A stretch of 64,000 nucleotides of DNA from Vulcanococcus sp. Clear-D1. GTDB taxonomy: Bacteria > Cyanobacteriota > Cyanobacteriia > PCC-6307 > Cyanobiaceae. Each line of letters starts with the position of its first letter. Within the stretch, counting starts at the first letter, position 1. The DNA lies in contig NZ_JACVZV010000018.1 of the NCBI RefSeq assembly GCF_014654725.1, positions 124,001-188,000 on the forward strand. The letters are read 5' to 3'. Made by a program: the position numbers and the translations under genes. Below the pieces are notes generated by a model. The model was given only the letters and a program-made list of their open reading frames with translations, ran no database searches and was not told the DNA's origin. Shown here piece after piece: positions 33,790 through 42,206 of the stretch.

Positions 33790-36105
33790 ATGACTGGTAT
33801 TCCTGACGATCACGCTACCACCAACAAGGCCTTTCCATTCACAGACAAGGCTTCAGGAGGCTTCGGAGACTGGAGAGACGAGTTTAATCGTCAGGAATTC
33901 TGCAACCAGGTTGGCAGCCTGCTTCTCGAGCATAGAAGCCCTGAAGGCATTGCAATTTCCATCGAAGGAGAATGGGGGTCCGGCAAGTCTTCGGCACTAG
34001 CCATGATTAAGGCCTTCTTAACCATACATAAGCAGGATCTATCTTCCAAATCCTCAGGATCTCTGACGAGAATAGCTAAATTTAAGCGGTGGCTTCGGAG
34101 ACATAGGCGTAAGAGCCCTCTTGCGCATGAAGATTGCACTCCGATTCTCGCTGAATTCAATCCTTGGCTAGTTGGCGCTGCAGATCACATGATTCAAGCT
34201 TTCATGGCTCAAATTGCATCTGAGCTTGGTCAGGTCAACCAAAACGCCAAAGCAACTGAAGCCGCTCAGCGTCTTATCGCATACGCACAACTGCTAGAGC
34301 CGCTGAAATGGATTCCAGGAGCAGAGCCTTGGACCTCGATTGTAAGAGGAGTCGTTGATAAAACTGGGCAAGGAGTTAAAAAAGTCAGCGAACTTCACAA
34401 GCTCAATATTGGCAAGCAGAGAGACGCTCTAAAGAAAACACTGCTCGAGCTGGGTCGTAACATTATCATCTTTATCGATGATATCGACAGGCTGCCACCT
34501 GCTGAAGTATTTCAGATTGTGCGTGCTATTCAGGCCGTCTCAGATTTGCCACGTTGTTCCTTCGTCATTGCCCTAGACCCTTTCTATACAGAAAAAGCAC
34601 TACAGACGGCTGCTAGCTTCGAGAGCCCTGGACAATATCTTGACAAGATTATTCAGCTCCGTCTTTTTCTTCCGCAAGTAAACAAGGCTGACTTGGAGTT
34701 ATATTTTGAGAAACGGCTATGGCAGGCCATCACTCCTTTGCAGCAAGATCGCTTTCGTGACGAGCAAAAGCGCCTAAGCCAGATCTGGCAGTTGGGAGTG
34801 AAGCCACTCATTCAGACGCCAAGGGATGTTATCCGGATCATCAATCGGTTTCTGTATATAGAGCCAAAGTGTGGCACGGAGGTCTGCTGGGGTGATCTGT
34901 TGGGATTGCAAACGATTGCAATAGTTCTGCCGAATGTATTCAGGCACATCATGCAAAATCCAGGTGCTTACACAGGGATCGACATGGCCGACTCCTACCA
35001 GCGTGGCAGCCATCAAGAGCACGTCGACCAGTTTGCAGATGAGCGTGCAACTGTATTAAAATCCTTGCCAGACAAGACAAGAATTCAGACCCAGCGGCTG
35101 TTAGAAGATCTTTTTCCATTGTTGCGCAAATACTCTTATGACAAACTTGGTCAACAGGAATTTTCAAAGAACAGAAGGATTGCTGCCAATGACAGATTAA
35201 GAATAGCGCTCACCTATGATCTTCCCTCTGATGAAGTCTCGCAAGCTGACGTTCAGTCCTTTTGTTGTGATCCAGCAAGTAGAGACAATGTAATCAGGAG
35301 AGTTATTGCCAAGGATTTACTGGATCGCATTCTTGATCTTGCACTGCAAAAAATTGATTTATCTACGGTTCCCGACAAAAGAGAATTTGTGGTTTTCCTG
35401 GGAACAATTGTCGAAGATCAACAAATCAATGGTCGCTCTCAGGGATTCCGATCGCTGTTTTACATGTCCACAATTGATAAGATCATACGGCTTTCCGAAG
35501 TTGTGTTGGCGAGCTTGGGTGATGACGGTGATGAGCTGAGTGTTCTTAGCGACTTGGTCTCGAACCCTGCTATTCTTTCGTTGGCCACTCATCTACTGGC
35601 AAGGATCCTCGCCAAGCGTGAGGAAGGACTACAGCAGAGCGAGATCGCATCCACAAAGACTTTCATCCCAGCATCGGAGAATCCAGTCCTCAAAGAATGG
35701 TTTGATACAGCGGTCAACGTCCTTCGCAGCGAAGCCTTTGCGGAAATTGCCGATAAGTGGATTATAGTACGGATTCTTTTGTCACTACAGGAAGGCCGAG
35801 AGCAAATTCCAGACTTGCTTCTGCCTCATATCAATTCTGACCACCGCATCGATGCCATTGCTGATATCTTTATTAGCAACGAGACTGATTCGGCAGAGGG
35901 GACTACGGTTGCCTGCAAGAACGAATACTTGAGAGAGCTAGGCGATCCTGGCATCATTCGCGCGAGAGCAGATAGTCGCTTGAGCGATCCATTGGTTCAA
36001 GCAAACAAGAGACTTGTTGCGATATACAAGTCAATTGTGCAACAGCAGAAAATCTATGTTCAGAATGCGGAGCAAGAGCAAGAGTGGAGCGAATTGAGTA
36101 GCTAG
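33790..36105 (+). CDS. KAP-family P-loop NTPase (771 aa)
   Basis: KAP features: Walker A ISIEGEWGSGKSSALAMIK, the FNPWLVGAADHMIQAFM motif, and Walker B NIIIFIDDIDRLPPAEVFQI. The rest is helical. I see no strong membrane insertion, which many KAP NTPases have between the Walker motifs. KAP proteins occur widely in phage-defence loci, mostly as membrane-linked sensors or effectors. Low GC and a 127-bp gap separate it from the helicase, so it was probably acquired separately. No nuclease domain is visible in it. Confidence 0.82.
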   Translation: MTGIPDDHATTNKAFPFTDKASGGFGDWRDEFNRQEFCNQVGSLLLEHRSPEGIAISIEGEWGSGKSSALAMIKAFLTIHKQDLSSKSSGSLTRIAKFKRWLRRHRRKSPLAHEDCTPILAEFNPWLVGAADHMIQAFMAQIASELGQVNQNAKATEAAQRLIAYAQLLEPLKWIPGAEPWTSIVRGVVDKTGQGVKKVSELHKLNIGKQRDALKKTLLELGRNIIIFIDDIDRLPPAEVFQIVRAIQAVSDLPRCSFVIALDPFYTEKALQTAASFESPGQYLDKIIQLRLFLPQVNKADLELYFEKRLWQAITPLQQDRFRDEQKRLSQIWQLGVKPLIQTPRDVIRIINRFLYIEPKCGTEVCWGDLLGLQTIAIVLPNVFRHIMQNPGAYTGIDMADSYQRGSHQEHVDQFADERATVLKSLPDKTRIQTQRLLEDLFPLLRKYSYDKLGQQEFSKNRRIAANDRLRIALTYDLPSDEVSQADVQSFCCDPASRDNVIRRVIAKDLLDRILDLALQKIDLSTVPDKREFVVFLGTIVEDQQINGRSQGFRSLFYMSTIDKIIRLSEVVLASLGDDGDELSVLSDLVSNPAILSLATHLLARILAKREEGLQQSEIASTKTFIPASENPVLKEWFDTAVNVLRSEAFAEIADKWIIVRILLSLQEGREQIPDLLLPHINSDHRIDAIADIFISNETDSAEGTTVACKNEYLRELGDPGIIRARADSRLSDPLVQANKRLVAIYKSIVQQQKIYVQNAEQEQEWSELSS

Positions 36106-36207
36106 ACACTGGGGCGAGAAGTTTCAGCGGCCAAAGTTGCAGGTTGTTCGGCCTGAACTGAGTTACAGGCTTCGCTTTGAGGTCGGTACCGTAGGCCCTT
36201 CCATGCT

Positions 36208-36306
36208 CCGCGCCTCGGCAAGGGTTTCACCAGCCAGCCGGGTTGGACGTTGGGCTTCGCTGCGCTCCGCCATCGAGGCGGGGCTGGCCCTTGCCTTTCG
36301 GCGCGG
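36208..36306 (+). promoter_or_regulatory. structured leader, copy D (nested hairpin)
   Basis: Outer stem CCGCGCC (36208-36214) pairs with GGCGCGG (36300-36306). Inner stem GGCAAGGG (36217-36224) pairs with CCCTTGCC (36288-36295). The interior shares CGTTGG, CGCTGCGCTCCGC and GGGGCTG in order with copy B at 42079. It ends 30 bp before the GTG at 36337. Confidence 0.6.
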
Positions 36307-36336
36307 TTGCAGGGCGGGTCCTGCGTCACCCCTCCA

Positions 36337-37053
36337 GTGGCTGCTGCCGAGTCCCACCGTGCCTCCCTGTCCTTCCCATCGGACAACGGCAAAACCGGCC
36401 CGATCGCTGTCTCCGGCACCAGCCGGCTCACTTGCCCTTCCTCTTGCCCATTGGCTGGCGATCAGGGCTGCTACGCCGAGGCTGGCTTCCATACCAGGCT
36501 GCACTGGGATCGGCTTAGCCACGGCGAGAGCGGCTCCCCGGCAGCGGCCTTCATCAAGCAGGTGCTGGCGCTGCCGGCCGGCATCCTCTTCCGCCATTGC
36601 GTCGCCGGTGATCAGTGGCCTGATCCAGCTGATCCTCTGCGCATCGATCACGGCCTGTTGCTCCAGCTGGCCAGAGCCACACGGCATCTGCGGGCGGCCT
36701 GGTCGTTCACCCACTTCCCGATGGGCCCCGCCAATCAGGCCACCATCCGGCTGGCAGCCGCCAAGGGGCTGGTGGTCAATGCCTCCACCGAGTCCCGCTC
36801 CACGGCGGCCGCGTTGGTGCGGCAGGGCATCCCGGCGGTCTGCGTGGTGCCGCCCGATGCGCCGGCGGTGAGCCGCCACGAGGGCGTGCGGTTCGTGGCC
36901 TGCCCCGCCAGCCGCAGCGGCCGCAAGGTGCAGTGCATCAGCTGCGGCGGCCGCTTTGGTCTTCCCCTCTGCGCCCAGGCCGATCGGCCGTTTGTGATCA
37001 CCTTTCCCGCTCATGGCCCCCGGGCTGCTGCGGCGGCGGCCCACTGCAGATGA
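36337..37053 (+). CDS. Cys-rich phage protein, DUF7227-like (238 aa)
   Basis: GTG start chosen because the frame upstream overlaps leader D and the spacing matches sibling genes. The N-terminus has NGKTGPIAVSG, LTCPSSCPLAGDQGCYAEAG and HWDRLSHG. The C-terminus has VACPASRSGRKVQC-ISCGGRFG and ends soon after LPLC. These cysteine blocks suggest a bound metal or Fe-S cluster. Proteins of this shape occur in phages and plasmids; I recall them as DUF7227, function unknown. Confidence 0.65.
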   Translation: MAAAESHRASLSFPSDNGKTGPIAVSGTSRLTCPSSCPLAGDQGCYAEAGFHTRLHWDRLSHGESGSPAAAFIKQVLALPAGILFRHCVAGDQWPDPADPLRIDHGLLLQLARATRHLRAAWSFTHFPMGPANQATIRLAAAKGLVVNASTESRSTAAALVRQGIPAVCVVPPDAPAVSRHEGVRFVACPASRSGRKVQCISCGGRFGLPLCAQADRPFVITFPAHGPRAAAAAAHCR

Positions 37054-37073
37054 GCTAGCAGTGCCCTCTGGGT

Positions 37074-37150
37074 CTTGCTCCGGGCCTCTCCAGTCTGAGG
37101 CCCTCCTGACGTCGGGCCTCCGCTGGGATCGGGTCCCGTCGCTGCGCCGC
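37074..37150 (+). promoter_or_regulatory. structured leader, copy E (paired with 43604-43679)
   Basis: These 77 bp differ from 43604-43679 by only a few bases. A 7-bp hairpin GGGCCTC (37082-37088) / GAGGCCC (37097-37103) lies near the 5' end. It ends 17 bp before the ATG at 37168, whose gene is a paralogue of the gene behind the other copy. Confidence 0.65.
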
Positions 37151-37167
37151 ACCCGGCGCCGATCGTC

Positions 37168-37497
37168 ATGGCCACGCTCTCTGGCTTCCCGTCCGTTGCG
37201 GCCGCCTCGCCGTTCTGCAGCCCCGAGGAGGATCCGTTCCTGCTGCTGGAATCCACCCTGCGCTCGGTGCAGGAGATCCTGATCCGCCGGCGTGGGCTGC
37301 CGCTCCGGCGCACTTGGATCGAGCAGCCCTATCGCGAGGAGGAGATCACGCTGCTGGAGGAGAAGGTGCTGCCGGCAATGCAGAGCTGCCTGGAGCGCAT
37401 CGGGGAGATCGATGCGGAGCTCGAGGCGCAGCAGGATGCCGAGATGGCCCGCATCGAAGCCGAGCGCGCGGCAGCGCTGCAGCTGGTGGTGGCCTGA
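37168..37497 (+). CDS. small acidic helical protein, paralogue of 43696-44037 (109 aa)
   Basis: Starts MATLSGFPSV behind leader E. The shared core with its paralogue is EEDPFLLLES, PLRRTWIE, PY-x-EEEITLLEE, VLPA-x-Q and a final E/Q-rich helix (EIDAELEAQQDAEMARIEAE). Predicted to be mostly helical. No family recognised. The two copies retain both leader and coding core, which implies duplication as a cassette. Confidence 0.65.
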   Translation: MATLSGFPSVAAASPFCSPEEDPFLLLESTLRSVQEILIRRRGLPLRRTWIEQPYREEEITLLEEKVLPAMQSCLERIGEIDAELEAQQDAEMARIEAERAAALQLVVA

Positions 37498-37506
37498 GCC
37501 CAGCTT

Positions 37507-37522
37507 GGGGGCTCCAGCCCCC
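37507..37522. terminator. hairpin between convergent genes
   Basis: GGGGGCT (37507-37513) and AGCCCCC (37516-37522) form a perfect 7-bp stem with a 2-nt loop, between genes ending at 37497 (+) and 37539 (-). Probable bidirectional terminator; no U-run. Confidence 0.5.
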
Positions 37523-37538
37523 TGGCCCTCATGATGGC

Positions 37539-37733
37539 TCAGTCGGCTGCAAACACCAGGGTGGAGAGCGGCCACCAGCCGCCACCGCCCTCGTCGTAGG
37601 ACAGCTCTACCATCGGATCAGCATTGAGGGATTCGGGCGCCAGGCTCAGCACACTGGCGCCGCTCTCTGGGCTGATCAGGTCACGCCAGCAGCGCGAGCC
37701 AATCGCCGGCAGGAGTGTCGTGGTGTCAGGCAT
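37539..37733 (-). CDS. small virion-operon protein (64 aa)
   Basis: Starts 3 bp after the propeller gene stop on the same strand. Product MPDTTTLLPAIGSRC with a C-terminal ELSYDEGGGGWWPLS segment. Last gene of the minus-strand late run. Possibly a fibre-associated or assembly protein; no family recognised. Confidence 0.5.
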   Translation of the reverse strand: MPDTTTLLPAIGSRCWRDLISPESGASVLSLAPESLNADPMVELSYDEGGGGWWPLSTLVFAAD

Positions 37734-37736
37734 GGG

Positions 37737-38786
37737 TTATGGGCTCACCATCACCCGGTTGCCAGCGCCGCTGTTGCTCACAGCCGCGAACTGTCTCCGC
37801 TGGGGAGACCAACAAAGCGAGCGCCAGCCCAGATCAGCCGGGGAGCTGCGCACCGTCCAGTTGAGACCATCGGCGCTGGTCATGATCCGGTTGCCGGTGC
37901 CGCTGCTGCTCACCGCCACCAACAGCTCCCGCTCCGGCGCCCAGCAGAGGGAGGTCCAGGCGTTATCGGCTGCTGAACTGCGGCTGCTCCAGCTGAGGCC
38001 ATCCGGGGAGGTCATCACCCGGTTGCCCCGGCCGCTGCTACCCACCGCCACCAGCAAACCCAGCTCCGCCGCCCAGCAGAGCGCCGTCCAACTGTTGGCT
38101 GCGGCGGCTGTCCCCAGCGTCCAGTTGCGGCCATCGCTTGAGGTCATCACCCGCTGGCTCCCGCCGGTGCTGCTCACCGCCACGAACAGCCCCAGTTGAC
38201 GCGCCCAGCAGATCGAGCGCCACTCCTGATCCGCGGCAGCCGGGCCGGCTATCCAGGTGAGGCCATCACTGCTGGTCATCACCCGGTTGCCCGTGCCACC
38301 GCTGGCTACGGCCACGAGCAGGCCCAGCTCGGGTGCCCAGCAGATCGAGGTCCAGTTGTTGTCGACCGGCGTCGCACGCAACGTCCAGCGGTGGCCATCC
38401 GGTGAGGTCATCACCCGCTGGCCCGTGCCGCTGTCGCTGACGGCCACGTACAGCCCCAGCTCGGCGGCCCAGCAGAGCGCCACCCAGTTCTGATCCGCCG
38501 CTGATGGTTGGGGGCTCCAGCGGATGCCATTGCTTGAGGTCATCACCCGGTTGCCGCTGCCGCTGTTGGCGACGCAGGCGTAGAGCTGCAACACCGGCGA
38601 CCAGCAGATCGCCTGCCAGCTGTTGTCCGCCGCCGAGCGCACGGTCGACCAGAGCACACCGCTGATTCCCAGCACTGGCGGCGGGCTCAGGAGGTCTGCC
38701 ATCGCCGCTGCCGGCAGCTGGTAGGTGCCGGCCTGGGGTCCGACGGGACGGGTGATCGCCAGCAGGTCGCCTGGTTGGAGGGTCAT
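37737..38786 (-). CDS. seven-repeat beta-propeller protein, probable receptor-binding or decoration protein (349 aa)
   Basis: After about 45 N-terminal residues, seven repeats of 44-48 residues follow, each with ADxxWxxLCW, then LGLxVAVSxSGxGNRVMTS, then DGxxWxxR. Seven such blades make a closed propeller fold, with W and GNRVMTS as repeat marks. In phages this fold is used for host recognition or capsid decoration. The repeats are similar at DNA level, so blade shuffling is possible. It follows the fibre-like gene at 38799-39476 in the late operon. Confidence 0.75.
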   Translation of the reverse strand: MTLQPGDLLAITRPVGPQAGTYQLPAAAMADLLSPPPVLGISGVLWSTVRSAADNSWQAICWSPVLQLYACVANSGSGNRVMTSSNGIRWSPQPSAADQNWVALCWAAELGLYVAVSDSGTGQRVMTSPDGHRWTLRATPVDNNWTSICWAPELGLLVAVASGGTGNRVMTSSDGLTWIAGPAAADQEWRSICWARQLGLFVAVSSTGGSQRVMTSSDGRNWTLGTAAAANSWTALCWAAELGLLVAVGSSGRGNRVMTSPDGLSWSSRSSAADNAWTSLCWAPERELLVAVSSSGTGNRIMTSADGLNWTVRSSPADLGWRSLCWSPQRRQFAAVSNSGAGNRVMVSP

Positions 38787-38798
38787 CAGCTGCGGCGC

Positions 38799-39476
38799 TC
38801 AGGGCAGGGCCGGCAGGGTGCTCAGGTCAAGCGGCATGTAGTCCCCCGCCGGCTGGGCGGTGGCCATCGCTGCCTGCAGCTGGGCTGCGTCCACCACCCG
38901 CCCCGGGGTGCCGTCCGCCAGCGCCAATGGGTCGGCCAGCTGCACCACGCCGGCAGCGGCGGTGGTTGCGGGCTCGACGCTCAGCAGCGGTTGGGCGGGA
39001 TCGCTCTCATCAACGGCCAGCGGTGCGGCCACCTGGATGCGGATCACGCCGGCGCCATCGGGGCCCAGGGCAGCGTTGGCACTCCAGTTGCTGCCGTCAA
39101 ACAGCAGCAGATCCCCCTGGGCGATGTCCGCTCCGGCGATGCCGCTCCAGCTGGCCATGGCGGGGCCGGAGCTGCTGGCGATGTACACATCCCCCGCCTC
39201 AGCCGCAGCCGGGGCCTCGGTGGTGGTGGGGTCGATCGCCCCCCTGTAGGTGAGCGCGCCAGGGATGGCGGCATGGAGGGTGCCGTCGGCATCCACCGAG
39301 AGGTTGGTGCCGGGCTTGATCGCACCGATCGCCGCCTCCGTGGCGGGGCTGAGCATGAACGCCTTGACCTCATCAGCCGTTGCCCGGTAGGGCGTGCTGC
39401 CGCGCTGCACCAGCAGCAGGTCGGTGGGCTGGGGCAGGGAGCGGCTCGTGGTGCGGCTCTCGGTGGTGGTGGCCAT
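38799..39476 (-). CDS. tail-fibre-like protein (225 aa)
   Basis: Contains LPQPTDLLLVQRGSTPYRAT and AAIPGALTYRGAIDPTTTEAP, then GDVYIASSSGPAMASWSG, YRGA- and GDVY-type stretches common in phage fibre and neck proteins. The C-terminus (GVVQLADPLALADGTPGRVVDAAQLQAA) is a known fibre-tail pattern. The likely role is in host contact together with the propeller, whose start is 13 bp downstream. Confidence 0.65.
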   Translation of the reverse strand: MATTTESRTTSRSLPQPTDLLLVQRGSTPYRATADEVKAFMLSPATEAAIGAIKPGTNLSVDADGTLHAAIPGALTYRGAIDPTTTEAPAAAEAGDVYIASSSGPAMASWSGIAGADIAQGDLLLFDGSNWSANAALGPDGAGVIRIQVAAPLAVDESDPAQPLLSVEPATTAAAGVVQLADPLALADGTPGRVVDAAQLQAAMATAQPAGDYMPLDLSTLPALP

Positions 39477-39513
39477 GGCGATCAGTTCAGAAGGGGGGAA
39501 GTAGGACGAGAGA

Positions 39514-39756
39514 TCAGGCCGGCAGGGGGCTGAGCAGGCGCAGGTCCAGCGCGATCACCACCACCCCATCGCCGGCGGCGGCACTGAGCAGCGGCGCCAG
39601 CGCCTGCAGTGCCGTGACGCCGCCGGACGGCGGTGGTTCAGGGGTGCCGCCGTCCTGCAGCTGCGCCTGGCCCAGGAAGATCACCCCCTGCGGCCGGCTG
39701 TTGCTGCGGCACTGGGCGGTCAGCTCGGCCAGCACAGCCGGATCGGGAGTGGCCAT
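39514..39756 (-). CDS. hypothetical late protein (80 aa)
   Basis: Starts MATPDPAVLAELTAQC and contains GVIFLGQAQLQDGG and GDGVVVIALDLRLLSPLPA. Composition fits its neighbours and the frame fills the gap between two late genes. No family recognised. Confidence 0.45.
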   Translation of the reverse strand: MATPDPAVLAELTAQCRSNSRPQGVIFLGQAQLQDGGTPEPPPSGGVTALQALAPLLSAAAGDGVVVIALDLRLLSPLPA

Positions 39757-39836
39757 CGGCGCCAGGGCAGTGCTGCTGAGCTGTTGCCAGCCCCCAGCCA
39801 GGAATGCGCTGGCTGGGACAGCGCTGGCTGCTGGGA

Positions 39837-40538
39837 TCAGAGCAGGGCATCCCCCAGCTCCAGCGCGGCGAGATCCGCGGCATCGTTGATGCCCTCGTTG
39901 CTGACGCTGGCAGTGCCCGATGCACTGGCCTGGGCCTCCAGCGCCATCGCCTGCTCCACGAGTTCGGCCTTGGTCTGGCTGCCATCGAGCTCAACGCCGT
40001 AGACGGTGGAGCAGAACTCCATGATCTGGGCCTTGGTCATGGCCTGGAAGTCGGTGGGCTCAGAAGCCAACAGGGCCTCGCCACCATCGGTGGTGGTCTC
40101 CAACGGGTCGTCGGTAGGAGTGGGCTCATCTGGTGCTGGGGCGTGCTCGGTCGCTTGCGGTTGCTCGGGCTCGAGGTCCAGCGCATCCACCAGCTTTGGC
40201 TCCGGCGCGTTGTCCCCGGTGTCCACCGGGGCCGGCTCATCGCCACCACTGGTGCTGCTGAGCAACTGCCAGCCCAGGGCCTGCCAGCCGGCCAGGTGCA
40301 CCGGCCAGATCGAGCGGGTCGCCCCGTCCTTGCCGATCAGCAGCTGGGTGGGCGGCAGCAGCGATGCATCGCCCACACCCGGATCCGGGCTGACGGTGAG
40401 CCGCTGCTCCGGGCCCGAGAGGCGAACGGGGGTGGAGGCGGGGTTGCTGCTGTCAAAGGGTTGCAGCAGCTCAAGCGGCAGGGCTTCAGCCCCTGCCGCC
40501 ACGTTGAGGGTGTCGAGTGGGTTGCCCATGGCGCTCAC
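39837..40538 (-). CDS. late protein with SAP/HeH-like C-terminus (233 aa)
   Basis: The N-terminal part has a beta-like SGPEQRLTVSPDPGVGDASLL and a tryptophan-rich helix (WPVHLAGWQALGWQLL), followed by an acidic, proline-rich linker. The last 70 residues contain FQAMTKAQIMEFCSTVYGVEL and TKAELVEQAMAL, a helix-extended-helix pattern often found in phage proteins near the capsid gene. ATG at 40529 (MGNPLDTLN) is an alternative start. The upstream gene ends 1 bp away. Confidence 0.6.
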   Translation of the reverse strand: MSAMGNPLDTLNVAAGAEALPLELLQPFDSSNPASTPVRLSGPEQRLTVSPDPGVGDASLLPPTQLLIGKDGATRSIWPVHLAGWQALGWQLLSSTSGGDEPAPVDTGDNAPEPKLVDALDLEPEQPQATEHAPAPDEPTPTDDPLETTTDGGEALLASEPTDFQAMTKAQIMEFCSTVYGVELDGSQTKAELVEQAMALEAQASASGTASVSNEGINDAADLAALELGDALL

Positions 40539-40539
40539 C

Positions 40540-40974
40540 TCACAGCCCTTGGTTGGCGGTGAGCGCCACGGTCATCCCCACCGGCGTGGCGGGAGAGACC
40601 GTCGCCCGCGCCAGCCGCAGGCAGGGCGGGGTGATCAGCGCACTGTCAGCCGGGTCGATCAGCAGTGCGGCCCCGCTGATGATCGCCTCCACCTTGCCGC
40701 CGGCGGCGGGGATAGCGACGGCTGCGGCGGTGATCCAGCTGCCGGCGTTGCCATCGGCCAGTAGCGGCGCCAGCTCCAGGGTCACCGTCACCGCCTCGCT
40801 GTGGCCGGCGTGAGAGGCGACCAGCACAAAGGAGCTGGCGGCATCGAGATCGGTGCCGAGGTTGACGACATCACCGCTACTGCGAGTGTGTTCGTAGCAG
40901 TCGGTGGCCGAGTGGTTGATCCAGCCGACGAGCACCGTCTGGGCGTCGAGCAGCCGGGTGGCTTGAGAAGTCAT
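40540..40974 (-). CDS. capsid-proximal protein, possible head decoration (144 aa)
   Basis: Start chosen at MTSQATRLLDAQTVL, because the longer frame runs into the capsid gene. The product is beta-rich (VVNLGTDLDAASSFVLVA, TVTLELAPLLADG) with little charge. Its size and place directly after the major capsid gene fit a decoration or head-completion protein. No family recognised. Confidence 0.55.
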   Translation of the reverse strand: MTSQATRLLDAQTVLVGWINHSATDCYEHTRSSGDVVNLGTDLDAASSFVLVASHAGHSEAVTVTLELAPLLADGNAGSWITAAAVAIPAAGGKVEAIISGAALLIDPADSALITPPCLRLARATVSPATPVGMTVALTANQGL

Positions 40975-41036
40975 CAGGGGTCTCCTGTGCGAAAGGGATG
41001 AATGGGTCTGGGTAGTCCTCCGGGGTGAGGCGTTAC

Positions 41037-41951
41037 TCAGGGCAGCACCAGCGGCATGGGGGCGACGTTGTACAGGCGTGCGGCTGCCTTGCGGTTGCAG
41101 ACGGCAAAGCCCACGTACCAATCGACCCGCGTGCGGAACACCGGTGCGTCATGCACCTCCCCGAAGTCCCGCACTGAGATCCCGTAGCGCCCCTCGAATG
41201 GGCCCTGCAGACCGCAGACCGCCGCGTCACCGAGCACGCAGCAGTAGATCGAAGTGGTGTCTCCGGGTTCGTCGTACCCGAGCACGGCGTTGCCCTCGGC
41301 GTCCTCCTCCACCAGCAGGATCTCGATCCCCTCGAAATAGTGGCGGCCGTCGATCACCTCATAGAGGTCGCCGCCGGCCTGACGGGAGGCAGTGCTGATC
41401 TGGCGGCGGGCCGCCTTGCTGGCGATCAGCACCTTGTCGCCGCCGTAGCCGATCACGCTGTCGCTCAGCGCCTCCAGCGCCAGCAGGTTGAGGGTGCTGC
41501 CGCCGTTGTCGATCGTCTGGTCCTCGCCGGGCACCAGGCGCTTGCTCAGCCCGTTGAACGCTCGCGGATCGAAGGTGTCGTCGCCGTTGATGATCGCCGC
41601 CTCCAGCGTCAGGCGCATCGAGCGCACTTTCATCTCGGTCTGGGCGGCGCGGGCCTCGGGGCCCTGCATGTCGACGATCGAGCGGTCCACATCCAGGTCG
41701 CCGCCGAACAGGTGCACGAACTCCGAATCGGAGTTGATGACGCCGTAGCTCTGGCGGTAGCCCTCGTTCACCGCCCGGAAGCCGACGCGGGGGAGTTTGG
41801 TTTCAGCCGGAAAGCTCAGCGAGCCCCCCACGAGGTTGCGGAAGGGCAGCCGGCGCAGCAGTTCCCCTTCTGCAAAGGTCTTGAGCACCGCCAGCTGCTC
41901 CGCGCGGCGGGCGTATTTCTGCGCCTCGATCAAGGTCAGGCCCAAGGGCAC
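41037..41951 (-). CDS. major capsid protein (304 aa)
   Basis: GTG start at 41949-41951, preceded by GGGAG, gives MPLGLTLIEAQKYARRAEQ. Longer readings run into leader B. The protein follows the HK97-like coat pattern: N-terminal helix, then LPFRNLVGGSLSFPAETKLP, SMRLTLEAAIINGDD, VLIASKAARRQIS, FEGIEILLVEEDAEGN, and a C-terminal strand block with FRTRVDWYVGFAVCNRKAAARLY. It follows scaffold and portal on the same strand. Mature capsids should be T-number shells of this protein. Confidence 0.85.
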   Translation of the reverse strand: MPLGLTLIEAQKYARRAEQLAVLKTFAEGELLRRLPFRNLVGGSLSFPAETKLPRVGFRAVNEGYRQSYGVINSDSEFVHLFGGDLDVDRSIVDMQGPEARAAQTEMKVRSMRLTLEAAIINGDDTFDPRAFNGLSKRLVPGEDQTIDNGGSTLNLLALEALSDSVIGYGGDKVLIASKAARRQISTASRQAGGDLYEVIDGRHYFEGIEILLVEEDAEGNAVLGYDEPGDTTSIYCCVLGDAAVCGLQGPFEGRYGISVRDFGEVHDAPVFRTRVDWYVGFAVCNRKAAARLYNVAPMPLVLP

Positions 41952-41975
41952 GCTCCCGGGGCCTCGCCCCAGTGA

Positions 41976-41990
41976 CAACAGCAGCTGTTG
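41976..41990. promoter_or_regulatory. short palindrome upstream of capsid start
   Basis: CAACAG (41976-41981) and CTGTTG (41985-41990) pair around CAG, 25 bp upstream of the capsid GTG. Possible operator or leader hairpin; could be chance. Confidence 0.35.
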
Positions 41991-42078
41991 CCAGGTGTCC
42001 CCACGCCCCAACCACCGAGGAGACAGAACCGTGGTGGCCCAGCTCCTGGTGGAGCGGCTACGCGCAGCCCTCCTCATG

Positions 42079-42175
42079 GTCCGGGCGGCCTCAAGGGCTG
42101 CGCGAGTCAGCCGGACTGGTGCGTTGGCTGCGCTGCGCTCCGCATTGCAGAAGGGGCTGCCCCTTGACCCCGCCC
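42079..42175 (+). promoter_or_regulatory. structured leader, copy B (nested hairpin)
   Basis: Outer stem CCGGGCGG (42079-42086) pairs with CCGCCCGG (42168-42175). Inner stem TCAAGGG (42089-42095) pairs with CCCTTGA (42159-42165). The start of the interior, CTGCGCGAGTC, resembles CTGACGCGAGTC of copies A and C. It ends 31 bp before the ATG at 42207. Confidence 0.6.
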
Positions 42176-42206
42176 GGCCTGCTTCGGGGTCTTCGCTACG
42201 CCTGCC

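Noticed and set aside
36163-37575. 470-codon minus-strand frame across leaders D and E
   Set aside because: Covers the DUF7227-like gene and both leaders; composition is atypical and no domain is visible.
37737-38786. CRISPR or tandem DNA repeat array
   Set aside because: The regular spacing comes from protein blades of about 45 codons; no short identical repeats with unique spacers.
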